DNA of 64,000 nucleotides from Caldifarciminota bacterium (GCA_015489175.1 WGAI01000067.1:1-64000), one strand, 5' to 3'; positions 1 to 10,068 are shown, counted from the stretch's first letter. Numbers and translations are program-made. Notes: generated by a model not told the origin, from the letters alone.

Positions 1-2350
1 CATTGGACGGCGCATGACCCGAATTCACCAGTTCTACCTGAAGCACGCCGTCGCCGCAATGCGACACCGATGAGAAGCGATAATCCAGAACCTCAAGCTC
101 TGGAGCCGCAATCCTCACGGTGTAGCTGGCTGTGTCGGGGGTTGCGTTTTCCCACGAATAGACCAATCTCAATGTGGTTGTTGCCCCGTAAGGTGCGTTT
201 GGAGATACCGAAATCGGGGTTGCTATGTTAACCGTATCGTTGCCTCCAATTGAACTGATATGGAAGGCCGTATCGCCTGCTGAGAGCCATTCCCCCGCCA
301 AGATGCTGACACGGATGTTGTTTATCCCCTCAGGCGTTCGGTTGACAAGCGTGGCGTTGAGGGTGTCAACGCCGTCCGGATAAAGGAACGGTGCGTTAAA
401 ACCGATGTGTGCAATCTCGATAGGCTGATCGCTTTCGGCATGTATAGTCTGTTCAAACATGGCATAGCCGCCTTTCCACACATAGAGCTGCACGGAATCC
501 TCGATCGGTGCGGTCGTGATGACTGCTTCCCCGTTGAAATCCGTTATCCCGTGATAAGCGCTATTCCCCTGAACTGCGGTAACATGTGCGCCTTCAATCG
601 GTGTGCCATCGATGTTTGTGACATCAACCCGAACCGTTGATGTGCCTCGAAAGATGGTGTTTTGGACGCTGACATAGAGTGTGTTGAGGGCGTGGATTGG
701 AATGTAGAGGTCAGGATCTCCGAGCAGGTTCATGGTGTAAATCATCCACCTGTAAGTGTTGGCACCGTTCGCAACTGGCACAAAGAGGGCTTTTGTGGCG
801 GCTACCGTTGCGCCCAGATCCGCCACCCTTCTGTTTATCAGAATGTCAAAGAACTCGATATCCATCTCGTCAGCAGGGCCGCAACCCGAAAAACCGGGGA
901 TATACCACCCGTATCGACTGTTGCCGACGAAAAATCCGCCGCCGTTCTGCGCTTTCACAAAGCTTTCAGCTATGCAGTCGTAGTCGAACGCTGCGACCCA
1001 GCAGCCAAGCGAATAAAGCACACCGACATACTGCGGCGCATTCGACAGGTTCGAGAAATCGCTCGGACTGAGGTAGCCAGAACCTGCCTGCATCAGCCAA
1101 GTGTTGCCGTGCCCGTTGTGGTTTACAAGGTTGTAGCCGTAATTGACGAATCCGACGAAGCTTCCGGGAGTAAGCATGCCATCGCGTTCGTAGAGATGCG
1201 AGACGCTCACGCTGTCGGACACCTTATCCGTAATGATGTCCTTCAAAATTCCGCCGTCTGTGGCGTTGTCCAAAAAACTTGCGACGAAAAGTGCGCGATT
1301 GAGATGAGCGACATCGCTGTTGCTTTCGTAGGTTATGACCTTGTTGACGAACACCTGCACATCCTGAGGCGTGGACACCGGTGCCCTACCGACAAAGATG
1401 TCCGGCCACAGGTCAACGGAATCGTCAACTTCGCCGAAAACGGAATTGCCATTTGCGTCCCATGTCCCATCGAGATCCGAAAAATATAGGTCTGCAGGAA
1501 TAGTATCTCCTTGTTGCGGTTGTGGGTGACTGTTCATTGCGAAAGCCTTGCGATACGGGAGCACATCCGTGTCTCCTCCAAGCAAAAGGTAGATGAGACC
1601 GGAATCGGCGGCCGATTTGAGGTAGTTCCTGAGCTTCTCGGCGTCGTCACGGCCGCTGTAATGCGTCCTTATCCACTCTATCGTCCTGAGCGCAACCCTG
1701 AGCCCCTTGTGGATTTTCCAGTTTATCAGGGGCTGCCAATAGCTGGAAAGAGAATTGGAAGTTACAATAAGGTAATCAAATCCACCACTTTCCTTTTGCG
1801 ATGTCGCCTGAATTTCATCGGAATTAAGGACGAGTGAGCGCAGGAGCTCGGCTCTATCCTGACTCACTATGACAGGGGATTGCGGAATCTCTATCTCAAA
1901 TTTTCGGTTGAAGATTACCTTGCCATCCATGGGGTTATACTGGATTGGATACAGCGTCAGGCCTACGACATCCACCCCGATGAAACGACCCCGTTTCTCC
2001 TCGTAAGGATTGCGCGGGTAGAATGCGTTTTTTGCATAGTATTCTGGCGCAGGCGAGCTCAGACGGACGGTTGTGGATGATGAGTCTGTCGGCAGCTGGA
2101 CGGGCGACGGTGAGATTTTGAGGTTCTCGACCGTGTCGGCCTCGACCACCCTGACAGTTATGTTTGTGTTTTCTGTCGGAAGCGCTACCAGAATCGTTTT
2201 AAACGGTATCCATGGCGCCCCGTCGATCGCCAGCATGGGCAGGCTGTCCACCCTCACGAAGCTTGCAGGCCCCTTCTGCTCGATGTTGAACTCGTGAAAT
2301 GTCACGGTATGAGTGAGTTGAATTAGCAGGATAGACATGAAAAATCCATT
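1..2350 (-). CDS. Secreted gingipain-like C25 cysteine protease (partial, 3' end outside window)
   Basis: I translated the minus strand by hand; the frame is open from 2350 to the left edge, about 783 codons. The start ATG at 2350 follows GAGAGGTG, and a short hydrophobic leader (MDFFMSILLIQLTHT) suggests export. Residues about 20-190 resemble a gingipain propeptide. Residues about 200-560 match the peptidase C25 domain, with the likely catalytic pair visible: His414 in NHNGHGN and Cys450 in YSLGCW, followed by a Gly-rich GGGFFVGNSRYGW strand. Ig-like or CARDB-like domains follow (IEGAHVTAVQGNS and later). Known C25 proteins are secreted endopeptidases or the T9SS sortase PorU; the propeptide and C-terminal adhesive domains favour a gingipain-type secreted protease. 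Whether it ends in a sorting domain cannot be seen. Confidence 0.85.
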
Positions 2351-2413
2351 CATTCTGATGACACCTCTCAAGTTTTGTGGTGGGATATTATAAACCGGCG
2401 GGAAATAAAAAGA

Positions 2414-2488
2414 TCGGGGCGAGTGGATTCGAACCACCGACCTCTTGGTCCCGAACCAAGCGCGCTAACCAAACTGCGCTACGCCCCG
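2414..2488 (-). tRNA. tRNA-Pro (anticodon CGG)
   Basis: The minus strand folds as a complete cloverleaf. The acceptor stem is CGGGGCG paired with CGCCCCG, with discriminator A. The D arm follows TAGCGCAG, the anticodon stem is CTTGG/CCAAG with loop TTCGGGA (anticodon CGG), and the T loop is GGTTCGAATCC. The 3' CCA is not encoded. A T-rich run (CTTTTTATTT) directly downstream could end the transcript. It reads codon CCG. Confidence 0.95.
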
Positions 2489-2502
2489 ATCGTCGAGTGG
2501 AT

Positions 2503-2531
2503 ATTATATCCGTGCGGCAAGTTCCAGTCAA
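2503..2531 (-). promoter_or_regulatory. Sigma70-type promoter of tRNA-Pro
   Basis: On the minus strand, TTGACT (2531-2526) and TATAAT (2508-2503) are separated by exactly 17 bp. The -10 box lies 14 bp upstream of the mature tRNA 5' end. Confidence 0.75.
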
Positions 2532-2543
2532 CGACGCGATACA

Positions 2544-3310
2544 TTATCACTCATTTAAAATGTTACCGAAATGAAACCGATCACCAAATGATAATGTTAC
2601 CAAAACGGAGGTGAAGTATGCATAAAAATCTACCTATGAACTTCCCTGAAAGGCGCAAATACTCGCTCATGATGAAATCTCGCTACAAAAAGGCCCCTAA
2701 GAAAAAAATATATCATCCTCGATGAGATGCAGAAGGTCACAGCCTCCATCGTAAATCAATCATGTATGCCCCATCTCTCACTACTGAGCGCAGACTTCAT
2801 GAAAGAAGTCCGATCTATGGTGCAATGGTTAAAGATGCCCTCTGCATAGTAGCCAAAGTTCTCGATTACCCGGCCGCAGAACGGTAAAAACCCGCTCTCC
2901 TCTCCACCGCTCGCTATCTCACAAGCTTCGGAGATCTTCAGCTTAATCAGAAGTTGTCACAAAAGCTGGCCAAAATCGACCTCTCCACACTCAGGCGCAT
3001 GCTCGCTTCCATCCCGAGGGATAAACCTCGCCCAAAAGCAAAAGCTCCAAATCGCAGCAACAAAAGGATTCTCCTGATAAAAATTCCAATAGAATGCATT
3101 GAGGCTGACCTTGTGCATCACTCTGGTTATTGTTGATGTAGCCACTGGTTGGGTAGAACTTTGGGCTGTGTTAGAGAGGTTATGTATAACGATTTCAATC
3201 ACATCCTGCTCCGTCTCACTTCCCAACCGGAGCTACTCTCTGTTCAGTGAGGTTTAGTAACGAAATCAAATGGAGGCTAACATTTTCTCGGCAACATTTT
3301 CATTTGACTT
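2544..3310 (+). mobile_element. Degenerate insertion sequence (ISNCY-like integrase-type IS remnant)
   Basis: The left end (2544-2606) carries two related motifs, TTAAAATGTTACCGAAATG and ATAATGTTACCAAAACGG. The right end (about 3275-3307) carries the inverted form, GGCTAACATTTTC followed by CGGCAACATTTTCATTTGA. Repeated sites at both ends look like transposase-binding sites. Between them lies a decayed transposase (2618-3240). A 21-bp terminus identical to 2544-2564 recurs inverted at 63907-63927, so this is one member of a family. The exact right boundary and target duplication are uncertain. Confidence 0.7.
2618..3240 (+). pseudogene. Transposase pseudogene, several frameshifts
   Basis: Reading begins at ATG 2618 after GGAGGTG and switches frame at least four times. 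Recognisable pieces in order are: an N-terminal segment with SRYKKAPKKK then YIILDEMQKVTAS (HTH-like); IYGAMVKDALCIVAKVLDYP; LKPALLSTARYLTSF; STLRRMLASIPRDKPRP; the catalytic-core start IEADLVHHSGYC; and in the next frame TLVIVDVATGWVELWAV. The pattern (D-L-V-x-H, then DVATGW) is that of integrase-core (DDE) transposases in the ISNCY-like group. The rest of the catalytic core is missing, so it cannot be functional. Confidence 0.8.
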
Positions 3311-3443
3311 TACACTTAGGGCAAGGTGCATAACAAAAATGCACTCGATACACTCTAAATGCGTCAGGATAAAACGCCAACTTACAGAGAAGAAAAGATG
3401 TTGGTGATCTTGCTCTCTGCCTTTTTCCCAGAACTTCACAGGG

Positions 3444-3473
3444 TTGAATTTTGAATTAAAAAAACTCGATAAT
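3444..3473 (+). promoter_or_regulatory. Candidate promoter for glmS
   Basis: TTGAAT (3444-3449) and GATAAT (3468-3473) are spaced by 18 bp, about 75 bp upstream of the glmS start. Between 3310 and 3440 I see no other feature. Confidence 0.45.
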
Positions 3474-3481
3474 CTCACTCA

Positions 3482-3519
3482 GGTTGAAGGAAAAGCTCCT
3501 TTCAACCGCCATATTTTTT
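3482..3519 (+). terminator. Hairpin plus T-run in the glmS leader (terminator or attenuator)
   Basis: GGTTGAAGGA pairs with TCCTTTCAACC (one bulged T) around a 5-nt loop, followed after a few bases by six T (3514-3519). It lies between the candidate promoter and the glmS ribosome binding site (GGGGAGG), so it could attenuate glmS or end a transcript from the left. It does not resemble the glmS ribozyme. Confidence 0.4.
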
Positions 3520-3547
3520 CAAAATCCATCAGGGGAGGTAGAACGAT

Positions 3548-5371
3548 ATGTGTGGTATTGTCGGATACATAGGGAATAAGGATGTTGGTTCAGTTGTGCT
3601 TGTTGGTCTGGAAAAACTTGAGTATCGAGGCTACGATTCCGCAGGGATAGCTGCGATCCATGACGGTAATCTGTTTTTGAGGAAACGAGTCGGCCGTTTG
3701 AGCAACCTTTACAGCCTCGTGAACGGTCGTTCTATCAACGGAAACATAGCCATAGGCCACACTCGATGGGCAACTCATGGCCAGCCGACGGAGGAGAACG
3801 CCCATCCACACACGGATTGCAAAAATCGCGTCGCAGTAGCACATAATGGGATAATAGAGAATTTCCATGAGCTCAGGGATGAACTCGTCCGCAAGGGACA
3901 TCGGTTCGTCTCCGAAACGGATTCCGAGGTCATACCGCATCTGATCGAGGAGTATTACAAAGGCGATCTTGTGGATGCAGTCATCAAGGCAATATCGAGG
4001 CTTAAAGGCTCCTTTGCGCTCGCCATCTTCTCAGTTGACCACCCTGACATGTTGATAGGGGTGAGGAAAGACAGCCCGCTCATCGTCGGAGTCGGGGACG
4101 GCGAGATGCTCCTTGCATCCGACATACCTGCGATACTGTCTCACACCCACAAGGTCATCATATTGGACAACGGAGAGATAGCGATTTTGAAGAGATCTAG
4201 CTACGAGATCATAGATTTTGATGGAAATCACCGCGAGAAAACCGTCACGAATGTGGACTGGGATGTGCGCGATGTCGAATTAGAGGGATTTGAGCACTAC
4301 ATGTTGAAGGAAATTTACGAACAACCTGAAGTCATAGAGCGCAATCTCAGGAACTACCTTCGAAACAACGAATTCCTCCTTCTGAAAGACACCAACTTGA
4401 GGCGTTTGTTGCTGACCAAGAGTTCGATCCTCATTCAGGCCTGTGGCACATCGAAACATGCGGGCATGGTTGGCAAATACCTGCTCGAGCGGTTTGCGAG
4501 GATCCCCACGCGTGTCGAGTTCGCATCGGAATTTAGATACATGCACCCAGTTGTGCCGCCCGACACGCTCGTCATCGCCATCAGCCAATCTGGCGAAACG
4601 GCTGACACGCTTGCCGGCCTGAGGATGGCACATGAGATGGGGCTTGAGGTGCTGTCGATAGTGAATGTCAGGGATAGTTCCATCGCGCGCGAATCCGATT
4701 ATGTAATCTACACGGAAGCCGGGCCAGAGATAGGCGTAGCTTCGACAAAAGCTTATACCGCTCAAGTGCTTATACTCACTTTGCTCGCCTTTGAGCTCAG
4801 CTCTCTCAGAGGAATCATATCCAACGATGAGACCATCCACTACATCGAGGAGCTTAGGAAGCTGCCGGGCAGAATTAGACGCGTGCTCGACATGGACGAT
4901 GACATCAAATCGATCGCCGCACATTATCACGGTTACAATGACTTCATGTTTTTGGGACGCGGAATCAATTACCCGACCGCCCTCGAAGGCGCGCTTAAAC
5001 TCAAAGAGATCTCCTACATCCACGCCACAGGTTATGCTGCTGGTGAGATGAAACACGGCCCTATCGCACTTATAGACAAGAACATGCCTGTTATTTTCGT
5101 AAATCCTAACACCAGCGTGTTCGAGAAATCCATATCCAACATGAAAGAGGTGGAGGCGCGAGGTGGCATCATCATCGCACTGACAACGGAAGGCGTGGAA
5201 CTGCCGCACGGGATTGCCAGAGAGACGATACGCATCCCTGAGATCGACGAGCCTCTCGTTCCCATCCTGTCAATAGTCCCGCTTCAGCTCCTTGCCTATC
5301 ACATAGCGGTTATGAGGGGTTGCGATGTGGACAAGCCGAGAAACCTTGCCAAAAGCGTGACCGTGGAATAG
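3548..5371 (+). CDS. glmS: Glutamine--fructose-6-phosphate aminotransferase (isomerizing)
   Basis: Makes glucosamine-6-phosphate from fructose-6-phosphate and glutamine, the first step to UDP-GlcNAc for peptidoglycan and lipopolysaccharide; cytoplasmic. At 607 aa it has the family's usual length. It starts MCGIVGYIG, giving the N-terminal nucleophile Cys2 of class II glutamine amidotransferases, with GHTRWATHG and HNGIIEN in the glutaminase domain. Two SIS domains follow, with CGTSKHAG, SQSGETADT and the C-terminal RNLAKSVTVE tail that closes the active site. The start is preceded by GGGGAGG. The gene is single and converges with the SLC12-type transporter gene, 8 bp apart. Confidence 0.97.
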   Translation: MCGIVGYIGNKDVGSVVLVGLEKLEYRGYDSAGIAAIHDGNLFLRKRVGRLSNLYSLVNGRSINGNIAIGHTRWATHGQPTEENAHPHTDCKNRVAVAHNGIIENFHELRDELVRKGHRFVSETDSEVIPHLIEEYYKGDLVDAVIKAISRLKGSFALAIFSVDHPDMLIGVRKDSPLIVGVGDGEMLLASDIPAILSHTHKVIILDNGEIAILKRSSYEIIDFDGNHREKTVTNVDWDVRDVELEGFEHYMLKEIYEQPEVIERNLRNYLRNNEFLLLKDTNLRRLLLTKSSILIQACGTSKHAGMVGKYLLERFARIPTRVEFASEFRYMHPVVPPDTLVIAISQSGETADTLAGLRMAHEMGLEVLSIVNVRDSSIARESDYVIYTEAGPEIGVASTKAYTAQVLILTLLAFELSSLRGIISNDETIHYIEELRKLPGRIRRVLDMDDDIKSIAAHYHGYNDFMFLGRGINYPTALEGALKLKEISYIHATGYAAGEMKHGPIALIDKNMPVIFVNPNTSVFEKSISNMKEVEARGGIIIALTTEGVELPHGIARETIRIPEIDEPLVPILSIVPLQLLAYHIAVMRGCDVDKPRNLAKSVTVE

Positions 5372-5379
5372 GAGCACGC

Positions 5380-7545
5380 TCAGCTCAAGAAGTCCTTTAT
5401 GTTCAGGCTTCTGACGAGCAGCACTGTTCCGAGCGGCTCCAATAGTTTGTCCATTCTGCTGATAAAAACGCCCTCCTCGCCCTTGCGCGGCACCCCCATG
5501 CCCACGATAGTGAGGTCTGAAATGCTTGAAAATTCGGACATTATGTCGATTATCCTGTCCATTGGGTTTTCTTTGATCAAAATCACAGGTTCGGCCTCAA
5601 TCCTGGCGTCCTGCATGATCTCCCGTATCTTTTTCTCCGATCGCTCTTTTTCCTCTTCGTTCGAGACGACCTCTATGAGCCTGATCTTGGCATCGCGCCA
5701 CTCGCTGTTGAGTTTTATTATGTGTGCGAGTAGAACCATCAGCGGTGCGTTACCGCCTTTGCCGCGCCAGAAGATGTCTATCGTAAGCCTGTTGCCAAAC
5801 CCTCTCTCAGGATCGTATTTGAGCGCAAGAATGTCCTTCTTAAGAAAGATTAGCTTGCGAATTATGCGGGCAAGCTCCACTTTGCGTTCAAAATTGTTGC
5901 TCCAGCCGAACATCGCGACATCGGATGTCAGTTTCCCGATACCATGCGCCTGAACGATAGTGGTGAACCCGTCCTCAGCGGTTCTGGCGATCTCAACTTC
6001 GGGGAAAATCGCCCACCTGTTCTGCCTGATGTATCGCCTGAGCTCTGCCAGCCGCTTCTCTCGCTCGGTTGCAAGGTCTTCAACATCTCCCACCAAAAGG
6101 TTGAACAGCGTGACAATCCCGTTGCCCCTGCTGAGCCATCGAGCCATTTTGACAAGGTGCGGCCTTTCGCCGGGCCCGCCACTGAAGACCATGATGTTCG
6201 GCCTCCAGTTAACCGTTCCGGGCTCGTAATCCTCCAGTTTCAGCAATGCGAACCGCGCAAGGCTTATCCAGACGCCGCTCCGAATGTCGCCCCATGTCTG
6301 GTTCAACTGCCTGTGTTGCAATATGATATAGATAGCAAAGAGGATGAGGGTTGCGATGATCGTGTAAATTGGGCTGATGAGAAACATCACGATGTAGGCG
6401 CCAATGACCCCGTAAAAAGAGATCGCCCAATGGACTCTAAACCGCGGCCTGTAACTCGGGTTTCCTATCAGAGATGAAAGGCCCGCCGCAAGGTTCGTCA
6501 CGCCGTAAGTCGTCAGGAAGAACATGGTGATGATCGTCGCCACCATGTTCAGGTTTCCCATCAGAATGAAGGTCTCGGCTATGAGGAATGTCACGATGAT
6601 GCCAGCTCTGGGCTCATTCTTCTTTGATCCGAGTGTCGCTGCAAGGAATTTTGGCACAACATGATCCCACGCAAGCGCCTGAAGCGTGCGCGGAGCGCCG
6701 ACGATGAATGTCAGAGCTGATGAAATAGTTGCCATCCAGATGCCGAGATAGACGAGTGCGGGCACAAGCGCTCTTTTTACCATTATCAGGTTGTCGCTCA
6801 ACAGGATCTCGTATGGAGCGACCGCTGTGAGTTTGACCGCCACCAGAAGATAAACGAGGTAACTGACGCCAAGAGCCATCAATGTGCCGCGAGGAATGTT
6901 CTTTGCGGGATCTTTGAGCTCACCCGACATGCTTACACCGGCAGTAACGCCCGTAACTGCCGGGAAAAATATCGCAAACACGCTCCAGAAGTTTTCCTCA
7001 GGGAGGTAATGCGGCGTCAGATTTATCGACATCGGCACCCATTGTTTTGTCAGGAAGAAAGACAGGATGCCCGCGATAAGTGACACGAAAATGCCGATCT
7101 GAACTTTGACGGCAAGGTCGGCGCCTATGAATGCGATCACCGTAAAGATAATCAGCACGATAGAGGCCACCAGTTTGAAGTTGAGATGAGGAAACAGCCC
7201 CAAAAGCGATTCCGTGAAACCTATCACATAGAAGGCTACCGATATGGATTGGGACAAAAAGAGCGGGATGCCGATCGCTCCGCCGATGTTGAGGCCAAGA
7301 CTCCTTGAGATTATGTAGTAAACGCCGCCAACGCCGACCTCCGTATTCGTTGAAATAGCTGATAACGATAGACTTGTAGCAAATGAGATCGACATCGCCA
7401 GCGTTATGAGGATTACACCAACGAACAGGCCGGTGTTCCCGATGACCCATCCCGTCCTAAGAAACAGGATGACGCCGAAAATCGACAGAATTGTGGGCAC
7501 GAACACGCCGTTGAAGGTGCCGAACCGCCTGACATTGTTTTCCAT
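5380..7545 (-). CDS. SLC12-type cation-chloride cotransporter-like APC permease
   Basis: Inner-membrane transporter of the amino acid-polyamine-cation superfamily. The N-terminal half (about residues 12-480) has around 12 hydrophobic segments. The opening RFGTFNGVFVPTILSIFGVI, followed by LFLRTGWVIG, is the hallmark of TM1 in the Na-K-Cl/K-Cl cotransporter (SLC12) family. About 240 C-terminal residues (from about 480) form a soluble domain ending in a USP-like fold (DLTIVGMGVP...GTVLLVRSLN). The substrate is not provable here; inorganic ions with chloride, or amino acids, are possible. The ATG at 7545 follows AAGGAG. The gene was probably next to the DUF47/PiT pair before the cassette at 7633-10920 came between them. 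Confidence 0.85.
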   Translation of the reverse strand: MENNVRRFGTFNGVFVPTILSIFGVILFLRTGWVIGNTGLFVGVILITLAMSISFATSLSLSAISTNTEVGVGGVYYIISRSLGLNIGGAIGIPLFLSQSISVAFYVIGFTESLLGLFPHLNFKLVASIVLIIFTVIAFIGADLAVKVQIGIFVSLIAGILSFFLTKQWVPMSINLTPHYLPEENFWSVFAIFFPAVTGVTAGVSMSGELKDPAKNIPRGTLMALGVSYLVYLLVAVKLTAVAPYEILLSDNLIMVKRALVPALVYLGIWMATISSALTFIVGAPRTLQALAWDHVVPKFLAATLGSKKNEPRAGIIVTFLIAETFILMGNLNMVATIITMFFLTTYGVTNLAAGLSSLIGNPSYRPRFRVHWAISFYGVIGAYIVMFLISPIYTIIATLILFAIYIILQHRQLNQTWGDIRSGVWISLARFALLKLEDYEPGTVNWRPNIMVFSGGPGERPHLVKMARWLSRGNGIVTLFNLLVGDVEDLATEREKRLAELRRYIRQNRWAIFPEVEIARTAEDGFTTIVQAHGIGKLTSDVAMFGWSNNFERKVELARIIRKLIFLKKDILALKYDPERGFGNRLTIDIFWRGKGGNAPLMVLLAHIIKLNSEWRDAKIRLIEVVSNEEEKERSEKKIREIMQDARIEAEPVILIKENPMDRIIDIMSEFSSISDLTIVGMGVPRKGEEGVFISRMDKLLEPLGTVLLVRSLNIKDFLS

Positions 7546-7632
7546 TAAGAGCTCCTTGTGTCAGATTTGCCCCACGCCGAGTGGCTTCAGAATTTTATTG
7601 GTGTTTCACGAGTGTGCAAGCATCTGCCTGAT
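7479..7632. repeat. 154-bp direct repeat, copy 1
   Basis: Covers the first 22 codons of the SLC12-type gene, its ribosome binding site, and the last few codons of a DUF47 gene. It matches 10921-11073 with only two substitutions and one single-base indel that I can find, in the same orientation. Copy 1 supplies the intact 5' end of the transporter gene. Confidence 0.95.
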
Positions 7633-7724
7633 GTCATAAATAATTTTTCTCAAAATTTTATAGGACGCGTTTACTACGCTTAGCTTTTTTCTAGTTTTCA
7701 TCTACGATAGAGAAGGTTCTCATC

Positions 7725-10064
7725 CTAAAAGAGCTTATCTTGAAATTCCTTTTTCTTATCATTCTTATCATCTTGCTGAAATTTAGCCATTATTGTGGGG
7801 ATAATCGCATTTGCTATCTTAAATGACCTTGGTATAAGTTCGGAATAACAGTGCCTAATTGGTTCATTTTCAAGGGGAGCAATTGTCACGCTACTCATAA
7901 CTGCTGCATGTAGAAATGTTTTAAGTTCTCCAGTTGAAGTCCCTATTTCTTTCAAAGCGTCAGCAATCTCATAAGCCAATTTTTTAGCATGTTCTTCCAT
8001 GCCAATTCTTGTGTTAAATTTTTTCCTCGCGATGATTATTAGCGTTCTATCAAGGACATTATTGTTTTTTCTGGCTACAAGTCTGGTAAGAAGTTCAGTT
8101 GTTACAGGCCATATTCTCGTTATGTAAAAATTGCTTCCGTAAAGCGCACTTATTATTGATTTCCACGCGTTTAAACTTCTATGTGTAAACCACACAACTA
8201 AAATGCCATCATCTTTCAGTGCATTATAAGCTTCTTTAAAGAATTCCAACATCCGTTTAGCATACCATATCTCATCAAATTCGTTTTGACTTTTAGCATA
8301 ATTCTTGCTTTTTCTTACTATTAGCTCCCCTTTTCTCGGGACAGTTTGAGAATCTGTATCCCATTTAGCTATTTCTTTGTTATCGAATATAAATCCATCA
8401 TCTATAAGTTGTTTGAGGGATAATCTCAGCACCTGCCAGAAATACTCGCTGATATCACTGTAGATATGCGTATCAAAATAAGGTGGGTCAACATTTATTA
8501 AATCAAATTTTTCGTTGATATAGGATGTCAGTTTTCTCGCATCTCCATGAATTATGTTAATTCTATCGCCTACTCCCTCTAATCTTTTGCAAACTTCGTG
8601 CAATACTGGCACAATACCACCTTGAGTTCTCTTATCCACATCTGTTTCAAAAATCCATCGTAAATTTCGACGGGGAACGATAGCTTCACAATATGCTTCG
8701 CCATAGGATACTTTTCTGTTTCTTGCGTATTGACCGAGTGTGTCTCTTATTGTCCCCTTTTTCCATGTTGTTACAATTGAATTGTAATCTATAACTCTGC
8801 TTACTCCTAAAGCAAGATACAGCATTGACGCTTTTCCAATATCGTCGGTAGGCTCTATTGTAAGAATCCGTTTATTGATGTAGCTTATGATGTGTGCAAT
8901 CGAAAGTAATTGGCGTGGATTGAACAATTGATACCAGTGCTTAATTCCATATTTTTTGACTGGATTAAATACTTCATTGTCTTCAGGGATCTCCTTCACG
9001 GGGAGGTGTTGCTTAATCTCTGCAAATGATTCAGAGAACTGTTTGCAAGCTTTCAGAAAAGCATTAAAGTCTTCATTGTTGGCTATCCTATAGCCATCTT
9101 TTGTTTGTCTAATCAAAATCCTATGCGTAAAAAGGATTTCCTCTTCTTTAAATTGCCCATCCGCAAGGTCATCCAGAATTTTAATGTGGTCTTCCGTCCA
9201 TATTTTATAAGCCTCATATTTTTTAATTTTATGTCCGCAATAGGGACACACAACTTCTCCTCTTTTGATGTGAGGTAGTTCAGTTCTGAATTTAGAGATA
9301 TACGGTTTGAATGTCTTTTCATCTTTATTAAAACGAAACCCCAAATGGTATTTAGCCGTAATTTCTGAACTGTGAACTAATGGTATATGTCCGCCACATT
9401 TTGGGCATTTGATTCCTCTCGCAAATATATAACCTTCAGCATCTTCAGGATATAAACCATCAAGCTTCTTTTCAATATGGAAAATCAGCTTTTTTGCTTC
9501 CTCTTTCACCCTTTTAGCGAGCTCGTTACCGTATTGGGCAGGATATTTGATCGTAGCTTTCAGGATAATATAAGCTACCGGGCTATAATCAACTGCCACC
9601 GTCCTAAAGCCCAATCTCAGGCTCTCAAAAGGGATTGTTCCTCCACCAGCCATTGGATCACAAACAATAATCTCATCCGGATTTTTCCCTTCCTCATGCA
9701 ACAAATTCGCAATTATATCTTTTTTAGGGTCTGTATAGAATAGAAGCGGAGGATATTTATTTTGAATGTATGCGTCTTTTTTCATATTCCATCCAAGAAT
9801 GTCCATGAATGTACTTTTATCAACACCATCATTTAAAATAGATGCAAGGGTTATTGCTCGGGCTGCGGAACATGGCCTTCGAGCAAACCAAGGATGCAAA
9901 TTTCTTATTTTAGGGTCAAAGAACTCCCTACCTATTTTTCCGGCTATTCCAAGTTCTCTCGCATGTTTTATATAGGCAGGTGCGGACTTATATGCCATTT
10001 CGATTCCAGCATCTCTACTTATCTCCTTTACCGGGAACCACATTTCAATAAGTTTTTTATCCAT
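7725..10064 (-). CDS. DUF1156-containing amino-type DNA methyltransferase (COG1743-like)
   Basis: Predicted SAM-dependent DNA methyltransferase, 779 aa. The N-terminal DUF1156 region includes LHPWFARRPCSAARA (about residues 56-70). SAM-binding motif I is DPMAGGGTIPFE (136-147), with D159 in VAVDYSPV. A zinc ribbon is formed by CPKC (220-223) and CPYC (273-276). The catalytic motif is DPPY (about 526-529). Motif order (SAM site before DPPY) and DPPY itself point to N6-adenine, possibly N4-cytosine, methylation. The start lies 4 bp after the stop of the nuclease-like gene and its AGGAG lies inside that gene, so the two are translated together. Together they look like a two-gene R-M system. Confidence 0.85.
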   Translation of the reverse strand: MDKKLIEMWFPVKEISRDAGIEMAYKSAPAYIKHARELGIAGKIGREFFDPKIRNLHPWFARRPCSAARAITLASILNDGVDKSTFMDILGWNMKKDAYIQNKYPPLLFYTDPKKDIIANLLHEEGKNPDEIIVCDPMAGGGTIPFESLRLGFRTVAVDYSPVAYIILKATIKYPAQYGNELAKRVKEEAKKLIFHIEKKLDGLYPEDAEGYIFARGIKCPKCGGHIPLVHSSEITAKYHLGFRFNKDEKTFKPYISKFRTELPHIKRGEVVCPYCGHKIKKYEAYKIWTEDHIKILDDLADGQFKEEEILFTHRILIRQTKDGYRIANNEDFNAFLKACKQFSESFAEIKQHLPVKEIPEDNEVFNPVKKYGIKHWYQLFNPRQLLSIAHIISYINKRILTIEPTDDIGKASMLYLALGVSRVIDYNSIVTTWKKGTIRDTLGQYARNRKVSYGEAYCEAIVPRRNLRWIFETDVDKRTQGGIVPVLHEVCKRLEGVGDRINIIHGDARKLTSYINEKFDLINVDPPYFDTHIYSDISEYFWQVLRLSLKQLIDDGFIFDNKEIAKWDTDSQTVPRKGELIVRKSKNYAKSQNEFDEIWYAKRMLEFFKEAYNALKDDGILVVWFTHRSLNAWKSIISALYGSNFYITRIWPVTTELLTRLVARKNNNVLDRTLIIIARKKFNTRIGMEEHAKKLAYEIADALKEIGTSTGELKTFLHAAVMSSVTIAPLENEPIRHCYSELIPRSFKIANAIIPTIMAKFQQDDKNDKKKEFQDKLF

Positions 10065-10068
10065 CGCT

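Noticed and set aside
662-1489. 275-aa plus-strand frame at the left edge.
   Set aside because: It is antisense to the C25 protease, whose catalytic motifs lie in the minus-strand frame.
1-2350. C25 protease as the T9SS sortase PorU.
   Set aside because: A gingipain-like propeptide and Ig-like C-terminal domains fit a secreted protease better; the 3' end is not visible.
3310-3547. glmS ribozyme or riboswitch upstream of glmS.
   Set aside because: I could not match the ribozyme core; only a simple hairpin with a T-run is present.
4280-5209. Long antisense open frame inside glmS.
   Set aside because: It is a shadow of a well-conserved gene and has no ribosome binding site or recognisable protein pattern.
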